The notes under the pieces: model-generated | Seen by the model: only the letters and a program-made list of their open reading frames with translations | Databases searched by the model: none | Told to the model about the DNA's origin: nothing | Shown here: piece after piece, positions 27,164 to 36,373 of the stretch | Layout: every line of letters starts with the position of its first letter | Numbering within the stretch: position 1 is the first letter of the stretch | Source of the DNA: DAOTWA01 sp034435955 | GTDB taxonomy: Bacteria; Chloroflexota; Anaerolineae; Anaerolineales; Anaerolineaceae | Length of the DNA stretch: 64,000 nt | NCBI GenBank assembly: GCA_034435955.1 | Contig: DAOTWA010000060.1 | Location: forward strand, 3,886 to 67,885 | Reading direction: 5' to 3' | Program-made: the position numbers and the translations under genes

Positions 27164-29554
27164 CTATGGTTTCTTGGCCAGTACCGAGATCACCAGCAGG
27201 CCGAGGATCAGGAGGATGCCCGGGCACAGCGAAGCCGCTCCCCCCGCGCCAGACGGCGGGTTGGGTTTAGGCGTCGGGCTGGCGGCAGTCGGCGCAGTCT
27301 GGCCCGTTACCGGCGAGGTGGTGGACGTCGCCGTGGAAGTAAGCGTGGCGACCGATGACGGCAGGTCGATCTTCCCAGAGCCCTGCGCACCTTCGGCTAC
27401 CACCTCGTAGGCTGTGCCGCCGTACAGCACGATTACCCGCTCTCCCAAGGCCAGCGCCGCTGCCAGTTCAGGGCTGGACTTCGCCAGGTTGAAGTAATCC
27501 GCAGAAAGGAACGGCACCTTGAGGGTGGTCATCTTGCCCGGGTCGAAGGCCGTGTCGGTCCAGACGCCGTCGTTCAGCACGAAGGTGTGAGCGCCCGCCA
27601 CGCGCACCTGGCTGGCGGCCTCGGCTGGCGGAGCGGAGGGCGCCTCGGCGTTGGCCATGCCGCCCTCGCCAGCCGCCTTTTCCACTGCCCCCTGCCCGTA
27701 AGCCGGAGCGGAGGGCGCGGCCTGAAGCTGGTTAAAGGTCTGATCGGCGATACGTTGCTGGGCTTCTGCTCCCAACGCCTGCGGCTCGGTAACCAGATAT
27801 GACGTATATGGGGTGACAATGCCGTAACGGATGCTCAGGCGTACGATCTGGTCGATGGTCTCCCTGTCGGGGCCGTTCAGGCGGATGTGGGTCAGCAGTG
27901 CGCCGATCTTGCGCGTGGCCCACAGGCGCGGCAGCGCGGAAAGCGCGCCTGTGCCGTCGCCGCTATCTTTGGTGAAGTTCTGGTCCGGGTAGCGGAAAGT
28001 CTGCGTTTTACCGCCTGACTGCCCGCTCAGGGTGACATCGGCTGTGCCGCCACCCTGGTAGCGCCCGACGACCACGATCTGCGAGCCGAGGAACAGGTCG
28101 GGTAGGGGCTGGGGATAGACGTCGCTCACCCTCAGCGAACCAAAGTCGAGCTTGATGTCGGTCAACACTGGCGCGCTGATCCTGGCGTAAAAGCCCGACA
28201 GAATCTCGTCCAGCGCCTGGCCGGGCCGCACGTACGTGCTGGCGCCATGGTGGTCTTGCGCCAGGGTGTCGAGCAGAATGGTGTCCACATCGTAGCCGAC
28301 GCCAAAGGCGAACAGGCGCACATTCGACGGTGTGCTGCGCGCAAAGTTGTCCAGAATGGCCTGCCGGTCGGTCACTCCGGCGGTAGGCAGGCCGTCGGTT
28401 AGGAAGATCAGATAGGTGGGACGTTCTTTTCCGGCCATCGACGCCGCCTCCAACAGGGCGCGGTTGATATCGGTGCTGCCCGCCGCGGACTGCCCGTCGC
28501 TCCAGGCGATGGCTTTAGGGGACTCCCCGGCGGGTTGCAGTTCTGGAGCATAAGCCGACAGACCGGTGCTGAAGGTGATCAGGTTGAAGCGGTCGTCCGG
28601 GTTGAGGTGCTGGAGGATGAAGCGCACCGCTGCCTGAGCCTGGCGGAATTTCTCACCGTCCATGCTGCCGGAGCGGTCGAGCACCAGGATCACGTCTTTG
28701 GCGACCGCCTCCTTGGGCTGTTCGGGTTTGGGTGCCAGCAGGGCCAGGAAGAAGCCATCCGGGTCGTCCAGATCATGCGGATCGCGGAAGGTGAGCAGGT
28801 GGAAGGCCTGGCTCTCCCCCACGGAATAATAGAAAGCGAAATCCGTGTCCGGGGTGACATTCTGGGCTTCATAGCCGGCGGCGACGTGATGGGCGTCGAT
28901 GCGCTCGACCGATACGGCGTGGCTGGGCGAGTAGGCCGCGCGAATGGGCTGGCTGCTATGCACGTCCACACTCACGCTGACGCTTTCCAGCGGTTTGGCG
29001 GAGAACTTTTCGGTGCTCAGGGGATAGATGTAAGAAATCAGCCCGTTTTCTGCCGTCAGGGCCTGGCTGTACTCGATCTGGATGCGCCGCTCACCCTGTG
29101 GAGGGATGGGAAAGATGGAGGCGCGCACTGCAGCGCTGTCGGCGTATTCCAGCAGGGCAGGGTCGCGCAACGAGCGCACGATTTCCTCGTACTGGCGGCG
29201 GGCCTGATCAGCGGAAAGCACCTCGCCCTTGACCGGCTGGCCGTCCACCCACAAGGTAAACGAGCTTACCACCGCCCCGGCCGGCAGCGGGAAGACGTAC
29301 GTGCCTTCGATGGGGTGATCGTTTGGATTGAAGAACACCTGATCCACGCGCGTCACCGCCACCTGGTCGTCGATGCGCACCTCAACTTTGTGGTAGCGGA
29401 TGTCCAACTGCTGCATGGGGATGGGTTCGGGCGGACAGGGCGGCTTGCAGATGGGCGGCTGCGGGATGATAATGCCATCCGCGCTGGCCGGGGCGGGGAA
29501 CAAGAAGGCCGCCGCCAGCGCGAGAGCAAGAATTTGGATAAGCCTCTTTTTCAT
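27164..29554 (-). CDS. VIT and vWA domain surface protein
   Basis: A 796-residue exported protein. It has a signal peptide (about 1-25, ending PASA), a Pro/Cys-rich stretch, a VIT domain (about 47-170, with FFNPNDHPIEGTYVFPLPAGA), a von Willebrand factor A domain (about 285-460) with an intact MIDAS (DRSGSMDG, TDGLPTAG), a beta-rich region, and an Ala/Pro/Thr-rich tail leading to a C-terminal membrane helix and a short KKP end. This is the inter-alpha-trypsin-inhibitor heavy-chain layout found in many bacteria, with a metal-dependent ligand site outside the cell and a membrane or sorting anchor. The start at 29554 has GGAGGAG upstream; 29584 is an alternative without a site. Ligand unknown. 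Confidence 0.88.
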   Translation of the reverse strand: MKKRLIQILALALAAAFLFPAPASADGIIIPQPPICKPPCPPEPIPMQQLDIRYHKVEVRIDDQVAVTRVDQVFFNPNDHPIEGTYVFPLPAGAVVSSFTLWVDGQPVKGEVLSADQARRQYEEIVRSLRDPALLEYADSAAVRASIFPIPPQGERRIQIEYSQALTAENGLISYIYPLSTEKFSAKPLESVSVSVDVHSSQPIRAAYSPSHAVSVERIDAHHVAAGYEAQNVTPDTDFAFYYSVGESQAFHLLTFRDPHDLDDPDGFFLALLAPKPEQPKEAVAKDVILVLDRSGSMDGEKFRQAQAAVRFILQHLNPDDRFNLITFSTGLSAYAPELQPAGESPKAIAWSDGQSAAGSTDINRALLEAASMAGKERPTYLIFLTDGLPTAGVTDRQAILDNFARSTPSNVRLFAFGVGYDVDTILLDTLAQDHHGASTYVRPGQALDEILSGFYARISAPVLTDIKLDFGSLRVSDVYPQPLPDLFLGSQIVVVGRYQGGGTADVTLSGQSGGKTQTFRYPDQNFTKDSGDGTGALSALPRLWATRKIGALLTHIRLNGPDRETIDQIVRLSIRYGIVTPYTSYLVTEPQALGAEAQQRIADQTFNQLQAAPSAPAYGQGAVEKAAGEGGMANAEAPSAPPAEAASQVRVAGAHTFVLNDGVWTDTAFDPGKMTTLKVPFLSADYFNLAKSSPELAAALALGERVIVLYGGTAYEVVAEGAQGSGKIDLPSSVATLTSTATSTTSPVTGQTAPTAASPTPKPNPPSGAGGAASLCPGILLILGLLVISVLAKKP

Positions 29555-29796
29555 GGTCTCCTCCTGGCGTAAGGGCGCACTCAACCGGGCCGGGCGTTGT
29601 TGTCCCGGTCATAGCGGCGGGGTAGTGGCGAAACGGGAATCTGCGGTTAAGACGATGGGCGGGGAGAAAAGTTCCTGAGTCCTCATCCACCGCCGATCCT
29701 CTCTCTTCTTAGAGTAAATCTTATGACCTCAAAATCAGGCAAAAGAGGGGAATGGGATGTTCTGCCTTCAAATTCCTGAAGGCTATTCAATCATGG

Positions 29797-31527
29797 TCAC
29801 ATCAGTTGGTCCTGCTGAATTTGGAAATAGGAATACAGCAGCCCCTTGTGAACCAGCAGGGAGCCAAAGTCGCCCCGCTCGACGATGCGCCCTCCGCGCA
29901 GCACGCAAATTTCGTCCACCTGCTCGAGCAGTATCAGGCTGTGAGTGCAAAGCAGCAAGGAGCGGCCGCGGGCGCTCGCCAAGATCGCCTCGAGGACGGC
30001 GCGGGCAGTGAGGGCATCCAGATGGGCGACCGGTTCGTCCAGCAGCAGGATGGGGGCATCCTGCAGCAGCGCGCGGGCGAGAGCCAGGCGCTGGCGTTCA
30101 CCGCCTGAAAGGCGCAGGCCATGCTCGCCGACCCAGGTGTTCAGCCCTTGCGGGAGCCGGCTTACGAAGTCCGCCAGGTGCGCTGCCTCCAATGATCCCA
30201 GCAGCTCGTCTTGTGTGGCCCAAGGTCTGGCCAGGCGCAGGTTCTCCTCGATGGTCGCATCGAAAATGTAAGGATTTTGCGCGACCACGGCAAAGCGGCT
30301 GCGCACCGCCTCGGGGTCCAGGCAGCGCAGATCGGCGCCGCCCAGTCGAATCTGCCCCTCGGAATAGTCCCACAGGCGCAGCAGCAGCCGCATCAGGGTG
30401 GTCTTTCCTGCGCCGCTTGGCCCGACCAGAGCCACCGAACGGCCTGGCGCCAGGTCCAGGTCGAGGCCATCCAACGCCGGCGGGTCGTCGGGCGCATAGC
30501 GGAAGCGCAGGCCGCGCACCTCCAGGCGTGTAGCGGGGGGCAGGGTAATTGGAACCGGAGGAATGACCACCGCCGCCTGGTCTTCCGCAATCTCGAACAG
30601 ACGCCGCCCGGCGGCCAGGCTGCTCTCGAACGTTAGCGCGGACTGCGGCAGGGGAGCAGCCGCCTCGAAGCTGGCCTGGGCCGCCAACGCCAGCACTGCC
30701 AGCATCACGCCTTCCAGCCGCCCGGCGGCGACCAGCGGGATGGCAAGGACCAGGACTGCCCACGCCCCGCCGTGAGAGAAGAGGCTCATCAGCGCCGCGC
30801 TCAATCCGGCGATCCACGCCTGGCGGCGCTCGAGAGCAGCCAGCTCTGCATTGAGATCATTTAGGCGGGCCTGTTGCTCTCCTTCCGCACCGAAGGCGAG
30901 TGTATCCGCCAATCCCTGGATGCCATCGGTCAGCAGCGCGTTCAGACTGGCTCTCAGAGCCACCTGGCGGCGGGCCGGGGCACGGCTGAGCGCCAGAAGC
31001 AGCAATGGCGCAGCCAGACCGGCCAGCAGAAAGGCGCCCCCCAGCGCCAGAGCAGAGGACGGGGCGTAGCCAATGGTGAACCAGCACACGCCCACCAGCA
31101 CGAGGGCGGCGGCGGCCGGCGGAGCCAGGGCGCGCACGAAAAAATCTTCCAGCGTGTTGATGTCCTCCACCGCGCGGGTCAGCAGATCGCCGGCGCGATA
31201 ATCGGCCAGTCGAGCCGGGGCGAGCGGCTCGACCGCGCGGTAGAACCACACCCGCAGCCTGGCCAAAAGGCGGAAATTGGCATTGTGCGAAGCCAGCCGC
31301 TCGAGGTAACGCAAAACACCGCGGGCCAACCCAAAGAAGCGCACTCCCACGATGGCGACTTCCAGCGCGGCGATAGACGGGCGCAGGGCGGCGGCGGAAA
31401 TCAGATAGGCCGATGTGCCCATGAGCGCCACCGATGAGGCGACTGTGGACGCGCCGAGTAGCACGGAGAGGATCACCCATCCCGTCATTCCACGCAGGAA
31501 GCCGATCAGCCGCAGGGCGGTCCTCAT
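29797..31527 (-). CDS. cydC: Thiol reductant ABC exporter, CydC subunit
   Basis: A 576-residue half-transporter with a six-helix transmembrane domain (about 15-300) and an ABC ATPase domain (about 335-560). ATPase motifs are VGPSGAGKTTLMR (Walker A), RFAVVAQNPYIFDATIEENLR (Q-loop), LSGGERQRLALARAL (signature) and ILLLDEPVAHLD (Walker B). With CydD it exports glutathione or cysteine, or cysteine-bound haem intermediates, needed for cytochrome bd assembly. Its start overlaps the CydD stop by 4 bases (ATGA), showing translational coupling. It is the last gene of the cyd cluster. Confidence 0.92.
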   Translation of the reverse strand: MRTALRLIGFLRGMTGWVILSVLLGASTVASSVALMGTSAYLISAAALRPSIAALEVAIVGVRFFGLARGVLRYLERLASHNANFRLLARLRVWFYRAVEPLAPARLADYRAGDLLTRAVEDINTLEDFFVRALAPPAAAALVLVGVCWFTIGYAPSSALALGGAFLLAGLAAPLLLLALSRAPARRQVALRASLNALLTDGIQGLADTLAFGAEGEQQARLNDLNAELAALERRQAWIAGLSAALMSLFSHGGAWAVLVLAIPLVAAGRLEGVMLAVLALAAQASFEAAAPLPQSALTFESSLAAGRRLFEIAEDQAAVVIPPVPITLPPATRLEVRGLRFRYAPDDPPALDGLDLDLAPGRSVALVGPSGAGKTTLMRLLLRLWDYSEGQIRLGGADLRCLDPEAVRSRFAVVAQNPYIFDATIEENLRLARPWATQDELLGSLEAAHLADFVSRLPQGLNTWVGEHGLRLSGGERQRLALARALLQDAPILLLDEPVAHLDALTARAVLEAILASARGRSLLLCTHSLILLEQVDEICVLRGGRIVERGDFGSLLVHKGLLYSYFQIQQDQLM

Positions 31528-33278
31528 CGCGCGTTCCTCGCTGCGGCCACAAGGGCAGAATACCGCCCGCCTAGCGCAAGCAATTCGGTGTGGGCGCCGC
31601 TTTCGACTACCCTCCCGCCCTCGATCACCAGTATGCGGTCTGCGGAAGCGACGGTGGACAGGCGGTGGGCCACGATCAGCGCGGCGCGGCTGCGCGCCAG
31701 ATCCATGATTGCTCCCTGGACGAGCGCTTCCTCGGCGGGGTCGAGGCTTGCAGTGGGTTCATCCAGTACGAGCAGAGGAGCACCCTTGAGGAACGCCCGA
31801 GCCAGTGCCAGGCGCTGGGCCTGCCCACCGCTCAACCGCGCTCCACCTTCGCCGATAGGGGTATCGTAGCCTTGGGGGAGGCTGGCCACCACTGATTCCA
31901 GGCGAGCCAGGCGGACGGCAGTTTCTATCTCCTTTGGGGATGCACCCGGGCGGGCGAGTCTGAGATTCTCAAGTAGACTGCCGTGGAAGAGGTGCGGGCT
32001 TTGGGGCACCCAGGCCAGATGTCGGCGCCATTCTTCCGGCGGAATGGAGGTCAACGGTACATCGTTAACAACGATGAGGCCGGCGGTCGGATCGATGAAG
32101 CGCAGCAGGAGCAGGGCCAGGGTTGTTTTGCCCGACCCCGTGGCGCCGACGAGCGCAAGGGACTGGCCCGACTCGAGCGTGAAAGTGATATCCTCCAGAG
32201 CGGCAGGTCGTTCGGCGTCCCCGTCAGCGCCCGGGTAGGTGTAAGAAACCCTTTCGAAGCGGATCGGAAAGATGCTCACCGGAAGGCTGGCGGGCAAGGG
32301 ATGCACTGCTGAGGAGGTCACCTGGAGCGGAGCGTCGAGGACGGCGAAGATGCGCTGGGCCGCGGCCAGACCGCTCATGCCGGCATGGAAGCGGGCTCCC
32401 AGGGCGCGCAGCGGCAGGTAAAACTCGGGCGCCAGGAAAAGGATGAAGAGCGCCTGCTCGAACTCGAGGCGCCCATAGAGCAGACGCAGTCCGACCTGTA
32501 CGGCGACTACCGCTGTGCTCAGCGTAGCGGCCAGCTCGAGCGCCAGCGCGGACAGGAAGGTCACCCGCAATACTCCCAGGGTCGCTCCGGCGTAAGCCTG
32601 GCTGGCGCGGGCGATGCTCTCGGCCTGGTCGCGGCTGCGCCCGAGCAATTTGAGCGTCTCCAGACCCTGCAGGGAATCAAGGAAGCGAGCGCTCAAACGG
32701 CCCAAGGCGATGTATTGCCGGCGGGTCAGCGTTTCCGAGGCGCGCCCGATCAGCCAGGTGAAGAGCGGCATGAGGGGCGCCGTGAACAGCAACACCAGGC
32801 CGCTGAGCGGATCGTACGGAAAAACGGCCATCAGGATGACCGTCGGCACGATTGCAGCGGACGCAAGCTGGGGCAGATATTGGCTGAAGTAAGGCCCCAG
32901 GGCATCCACACCCGAGCTGGCGGCTGTCACCACCTCGCCGGTGCGCTCACCGGCGGTGAAGGCCGGTCCGAGGCGGTGGATGTGCGCAAGCAAGGCTGCT
33001 CGCAGGCCGGCCTTGACCTGCACCGCCGCTGTCCCGGAGGCGGTTTCAATGCCCAGGGAGAGTAAGGCGCGCACCAGGATGACGATCGAAAGGAGACGCA
33101 GGGGGACGGCCAGTTGGGTTAATGGTTCACCGCCGAGAAAGGCGCGCGCAACGACAGCGCTGAACAGGCGTGCCTGGACGATCACCGCCAGGGCGCTCAG
33201 CAGGGTGAGAATCGCCGCCAGGATCAGCGCTGATCGAGCGGGACGTGCCAGGCGAAGAAGGCGGGGTGAAATGAGCAA
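31524..33278 (-). CDS. cydD: Thiol reductant ABC exporter, CydD subunit
   Basis: A 584-residue half-transporter and partner of CydC. The transmembrane domain spans about 18-310, with the TGEVVTAASSGVDALGPYFSQYLPQ segment typical of CydD, and the ATPase domain follows, with VGATGSGKTTLALLLL (Walker A), LAWVPQSPHLFHGSLLENL (Q-loop), LSGGQAQRLALARAFL (signature) and LVLDEPTASLD (Walker B). It lies 140 bases downstream of cydB, the gap being filled by an imperfect palindrome, and overlaps cydC by 4 bases. Its placement next to cydAB supports the assignment as CydD rather than a general multidrug exporter. Confidence 0.92.
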   Translation of the reverse strand: MLISPRLLRLARPARSALILAAILTLLSALAVIVQARLFSAVVARAFLGGEPLTQLAVPLRLLSIVILVRALLSLGIETASGTAAVQVKAGLRAALLAHIHRLGPAFTAGERTGEVVTAASSGVDALGPYFSQYLPQLASAAIVPTVILMAVFPYDPLSGLVLLFTAPLMPLFTWLIGRASETLTRRQYIALGRLSARFLDSLQGLETLKLLGRSRDQAESIARASQAYAGATLGVLRVTFLSALALELAATLSTAVVAVQVGLRLLYGRLEFEQALFILFLAPEFYLPLRALGARFHAGMSGLAAAQRIFAVLDAPLQVTSSAVHPLPASLPVSIFPIRFERVSYTYPGADGDAERPAALEDITFTLESGQSLALVGATGSGKTTLALLLLRFIDPTAGLIVVNDVPLTSIPPEEWRRHLAWVPQSPHLFHGSLLENLRLARPGASPKEIETAVRLARLESVVASLPQGYDTPIGEGGARLSGGQAQRLALARAFLKGAPLLVLDEPTASLDPAEEALVQGAIMDLARSRAALIVAHRLSTVASADRILVIEGGRVVESGAHTELLALGGRYSALVAAARNAR

Positions 33279-33285
33279 GGAGCAG

Positions 33286-33409
33286 CCCTCATCCCTGACC
33301 CCTCTCGCAAAGTGAGGGAAGGGAGGAATTACCGCGATTTTTTTGATCCCCTCCAGCTACGATCATGGGCGCGAAGTCCAAAAGGAGAGAATCAGGGGAT
33401 TGATGAGGG
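33286..33409. repeat. Imperfect palindrome (MITE-like) between cydB and cydD
   Basis: About 124 bases whose ends are inverted copies: CCCTCATC at 33286-33293 against GATGAGGG at 33402-33409, with the pairing continuing inwards, with gaps, through CCTGACCCCTCTC against GAGAGAATCAGGGG. The arms surround a small hairpin and a T-run (33338-33344). It resembles a small non-autonomous palindromic element or a processed intercistronic structure. No second copy was seen in the window. Confidence 0.45.
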
Positions 33410-33418
33410 ATGGTCAGG

Positions 33419-34432
33419 CTAATAATGCAGCTCACCCTTCTCGCTCACTCGCTGGCGGAAGATCCAGTAGCTCCAGGCCTGATATGCCAGCACAACCGGC
33501 ACGAAGATCAGCGCGACGATGGTCATCACCCGCAGGGTATAAGCGCTCGAGGCCGCATTCTGGATGGTCAGACTCCAGGCGGGGTCAAGGGAAGAAATCA
33601 GCACGCGCGGGTAGAGGATCAGGAAGATGGTGGCCGAGGCCAGGATGATGGTCAGGGTGTTGATTGCGAAGGCCCAGCCGTCGCGTTTCTGGCGCACGAA
33701 GTAACCGACTGCCAATGCGGCCAGACCTGCGCCGATCGGCACCGGACCAGGATCGACGCCCAGCTTGGTGAGCACGTCGGTGACGAAGTAGGTGGCCGCG
33801 GTGAACACCACCAGGATGACCACCGTGGGCAGCCAAATGCGGTACGCGGCTGTCCGCGCCTTCTCCTGCAGCTCGCCCTCGGTTTTCAGGGAGAGGAAAA
33901 GCGCACCCTGGAGGGTGAAACCCGTCAGCGAGACCAAACCGCCGAGGAGAGCGTAAGGGTTGAGCAGGTTCCAGAAACCGCCCACGTAGTTCATGTTCGC
34001 GTCGATGGGCACACCGCGCATGAAATTTGCGAAAGCCACGCCGATCAAAAAGGAAGGCAGCAGGCTGCCACCGAACAGAGCCCAATCCCAGAAGGAGCGC
34101 CAGCGGGGGCTTTCGCCCTTGCTGCGGAATTCGAATGCCACCCCGCGGAAGATCAGACCAAGCAGGATGAGGAATAACGGCAGGTAGAAGCCGCTGAACA
34201 GGGTGGCATACCAGTGGGGGAAGGCGGCGAAGGTCGCACCGCCGGCGGTGATCAGCCAGACCTCGTTGCCATCCCAGTGTGGACCGATGGTGTTAATGAT
34301 CGCCCGACGGCGGGCGTCCTGCTTCCCCAGGAAGGGCAGCAGGATGCCCACGCCCAGGTCGAAGCCTTCCAGGACGAAGTAGCCAGTGTAAAGGATGGCA
34401 ATCAGAATGAACCAGACGGTGTTCAGATCCAT
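33419..34432 (-). CDS. cydB: Cytochrome bd ubiquinol oxidase subunit II
   Basis: A 337-residue membrane protein with about nine helices. The N-terminal GYFVLEGFDLGVGILLPFLG, the motif TIGPHWDGNEVWLITAGGATFAAFP (about 52-76) and GGFWNLLNPYALLGGL are diagnostic of CydB. With CydA it forms the bd-type quinol oxidase of the cytoplasmic membrane, with high oxygen affinity. The start at 34432 has AGGAGG 6 bases upstream, and the gene begins 10 bases after the cydA stop. An upstream frame to 34513 is a read-back into cydA and is not used. Confidence 0.95.
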   Translation of the reverse strand: MDLNTVWFILIAILYTGYFVLEGFDLGVGILLPFLGKQDARRRAIINTIGPHWDGNEVWLITAGGATFAAFPHWYATLFSGFYLPLFLILLGLIFRGVAFEFRSKGESPRWRSFWDWALFGGSLLPSFLIGVAFANFMRGVPIDANMNYVGGFWNLLNPYALLGGLVSLTGFTLQGALFLSLKTEGELQEKARTAAYRIWLPTVVILVVFTAATYFVTDVLTKLGVDPGPVPIGAGLAALAVGYFVRQKRDGWAFAINTLTIILASATIFLILYPRVLISSLDPAWSLTIQNAASSAYTLRVMTIVALIFVPVVLAYQAWSYWIFRQRVSEKGELHY

Positions 34433-34442
34433 GGGGAACCTC

Positions 34443-35825
34443 CTACTTCGCAGCCTCGCCGACGGGCGCCGGTGAGGGCTCAGACGAACCGTCCCCGGGT
34501 CCGGCCTTGGCAAACTTGACCAGTAAATACACGTCGGCGGCCATCAACCCGCCGTAAACCAGGGTGAAGCCGATCAGCGAGATCAGCACAGTGCCCACGG
34601 TCAGCGTTGGGGAGATCGCCTCCGTGGTCTTCATCAAACCGAAAACGACCCATGGCTGGCGGCCCAGTTCGGTCATCAGCCAGCCGGTCGTATTCGACAG
34701 ATAGGGCAGCGCAATGGCCAGCGGGATCAGGCCCAGGAAGCGGAACTTCTCGACCGGAGTGTCGCGCATCACATGATACAGGCTGTAAGCCGCCAGGAAC
34801 AGCATCAGAAAGCCTGCGCCCACCATCAATCGGAAAGACCAGTAGATGAAAGCGATTGGCGGGCGGTAATCACCCGGTCCATACTGCTGGACGTACTGGT
34901 TCTGCAGGTTGTAAATGCCTTCCACTTTCCCGCTCAGGCGGTTGTAAGCCAGCAGGCTGAGCAGACGCGGGATGCGGATGGCGAAGACGTCGCCCGTTTG
35001 GCTTAGATTGCCGATGGTGATGAGCGAAAACGAAGCGGGATCCTGGCTGTACCACAGGGCTTCGGCGGCCGCCATCTTCATCGGCTGGCTGCGTACCATG
35101 TGCTGGGCCTGTTGGTGGCCGACGATGATGATCAGCAAGGTGGCAATACCGGCGTACACAGCAGCGATGCGGAATGAACGCTGGAAGAAGTCGATCTCGT
35201 GCCTGCGGGCCAGGTGGTAGGCGCTGATGCCGAGCACAAAGAAAGCCGCGGTGACGAAGCCCGACAGAACCGTGTGAGGGAATTGAGTAGCCAGGTTGGG
35301 GTTGCCAACCAGCGCGCCAAAGTCGGTCATCACCGCGCGCCCATTCTCCAAGGTATAGCCGACCGGCTGCTGCATAAAAGAATTGGCGATCAGAATCCAC
35401 ATGGCCGAGATGATGGTGCCGCCGGCGACCAGCCAGATGGCTGTCAAGTGCAGCCCCCTGGAGAGGCGCTCCCAGCCGAAGATCCAAATGCCCAAAAAAG
35501 TGGATTCCAGAAAGAAGGCCAGCAAAGCTTCGATGGCCAGCGGCGCGCCGAAAATGTCGCCGACGAAACGCGCGTATTGCGACCAGTTCATGCCGAACTG
35601 GAATTCCATGACAATGCCGGTAACCACGCCCATAGCGAAGTTGATCAAGAACAGCCGGCCCCAAAATTGGGTCATCCGCTTGTAGATCTCCCTGCCGCTA
35701 GAGACGTACAGCGTTTCCAGGATGGCCACCAGCAGAGATAAGCCGATGGTCAGAGGCACGAAGAAGAAATGGTAGACTGAGGTAATGGCGAACTGCCATT
35801 GGGAGAGCTGGGTAACATTCATCAT
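34443..35825 (-). CDS. cydA: Cytochrome bd ubiquinol oxidase subunit I
   Basis: A 460-residue membrane protein with about nine helices. Marks are the N-terminal haem-ligand region ITSVYHFFFVPLTIGL (His near 19), FAMGVVTGIVMEFQFGMNW, FFLESTFLGIWIFGW, and near the end GWLMTELGRQPWVVFG. The Q-loop is short, as in many non-proteobacterial CydA. It carries haems b558, b595 and d and reduces oxygen to water using menaquinol or ubiquinol. ATG 35825 is chosen because AGGAG stands 5 bases before it; GTG 35831 is in frame. It is the first gene of cydABDC, with a 548-base upstream region that may hold a leader ORF. Confidence 0.95.
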   Translation of the reverse strand: MMNVTQLSQWQFAITSVYHFFFVPLTIGLSLLVAILETLYVSSGREIYKRMTQFWGRLFLINFAMGVVTGIVMEFQFGMNWSQYARFVGDIFGAPLAIEALLAFFLESTFLGIWIFGWERLSRGLHLTAIWLVAGGTIISAMWILIANSFMQQPVGYTLENGRAVMTDFGALVGNPNLATQFPHTVLSGFVTAAFFVLGISAYHLARRHEIDFFQRSFRIAAVYAGIATLLIIIVGHQQAQHMVRSQPMKMAAAEALWYSQDPASFSLITIGNLSQTGDVFAIRIPRLLSLLAYNRLSGKVEGIYNLQNQYVQQYGPGDYRPPIAFIYWSFRLMVGAGFLMLFLAAYSLYHVMRDTPVEKFRFLGLIPLAIALPYLSNTTGWLMTELGRQPWVVFGLMKTTEAISPTLTVGTVLISLIGFTLVYGGLMAADVYLLVKFAKAGPGDGSSEPSPAPVGEAAK

Positions 35826-36016
35826 CCCCACTCCTGAAAAATAACTGCACCACTGGTTGGAATCGCCTTGCTTCGATGGCGGATAGCAGGACGGCGAAGA
35901 AAGGTATCAACCCTGATAAAAATTGTAAGAGAATCGAAGGTCGTTGGAATTACTATAGATCATCAATGCACGTGACGAAGTTCCCAATCTGTTCACCCGG
36001 AGGGGTGAGGAAACCA

Positions 36017-36085
36017 TCATCGCCACACGGTACACATCTTGAATGAGGCGGCCAGGATAACGCCTAATGCGCGCCGCAGCTTCAT
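36017..36085 (-). CDS. Candidate 22-residue leader peptide upstream of cydA
   Basis: A short frame with unusually good signals: GGGAGGG seven bases before the ATG at 36085 and a TATAAT box a further short distance upstream (36114-36109). The peptide is basic at its start and end (MKLRRALG... ...MCTVWR) with a short hydrophobic middle. It ends about 190 bases before cydA. It might be a regulatory leader or a small membrane peptide, or chance. It is not recognisably CydX, whose usual length is about 30-40 residues and whose gene normally follows cydB. Confidence 0.35.
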   Translation of the reverse strand: MKLRRALGVILAASFKMCTVWR

Positions 36086-36108
36086 GCCATTGCCCTCCCG
36101 TTATTTTT

Positions 36109-36114
36109 ATTATA
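36109..36114 (-). promoter_or_regulatory. Candidate -10 box for the cyd leader
   Basis: A perfect TATAAT on the reverse strand, in an AT-rich run. No convincing -35 at 16-18 bases. It would start a transcript near 36102, just ahead of the ribosome-binding site of the 22-codon ORF, and could continue into cydABDC. Confidence 0.4.
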
Positions 36115-36332
36115 GCTGAGGATATCGTGGATCGACCTTCTTGCCGGGCAATCAAGCCATGGATGTTGAGCATGGACGACCTCTAAAGTCTTGTGGGCAG
36201 GCGTTAAGGACGATGCTTTTTTCGGATTTGCCCTCACTGCGATCGGCTGCGGATAAAAGGGTGATGCAGACTGGAAATAAGGTCAGGCATCGTCGTAAAG
36301 CCGCGAGACTTCGGAAGTTCCCCATACCGCGA

Positions 36333-36341
36333 TGGTATAAT
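36333..36341 (+). promoter_or_regulatory. Extended -10 promoter for prfA
   Basis: TGGTATAAT, with TG one base before a perfect TATAAT (36336-36341). The -35 region is poor, as is common for extended -10 promoters. A start near 36348 gives a 26-base leader to the prfA ATG. Confidence 0.55.
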
Positions 36342-36373
36342 CCCCCAAAACCTGACTAAATCGTGGATTTATT

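Larger units (their letters stand above)
35826..36373. other. Divergent control region between cydA and prfA
   Basis: About 550 bases. On the reverse strand it holds a candidate -10 (36109-36114), a 22-codon ORF (36017-36085) and a TCACCC/GGGTGA hairpin (about 35992-36007). On the forward strand it holds the extended -10 of prfA (36333-36341). No Rex-, Fnr- or ArcA-type operator was recognised. Longer frames here (35907-36173 reverse, 36141-36359 forward) lack family resemblance and are not called. Confidence 0.5.

Noticed and set aside
36141..36359. A 72-codon frame between cydA and prfA
   Set aside because: It has no ribosome-binding site, runs across the prfA promoter and matches nothing.
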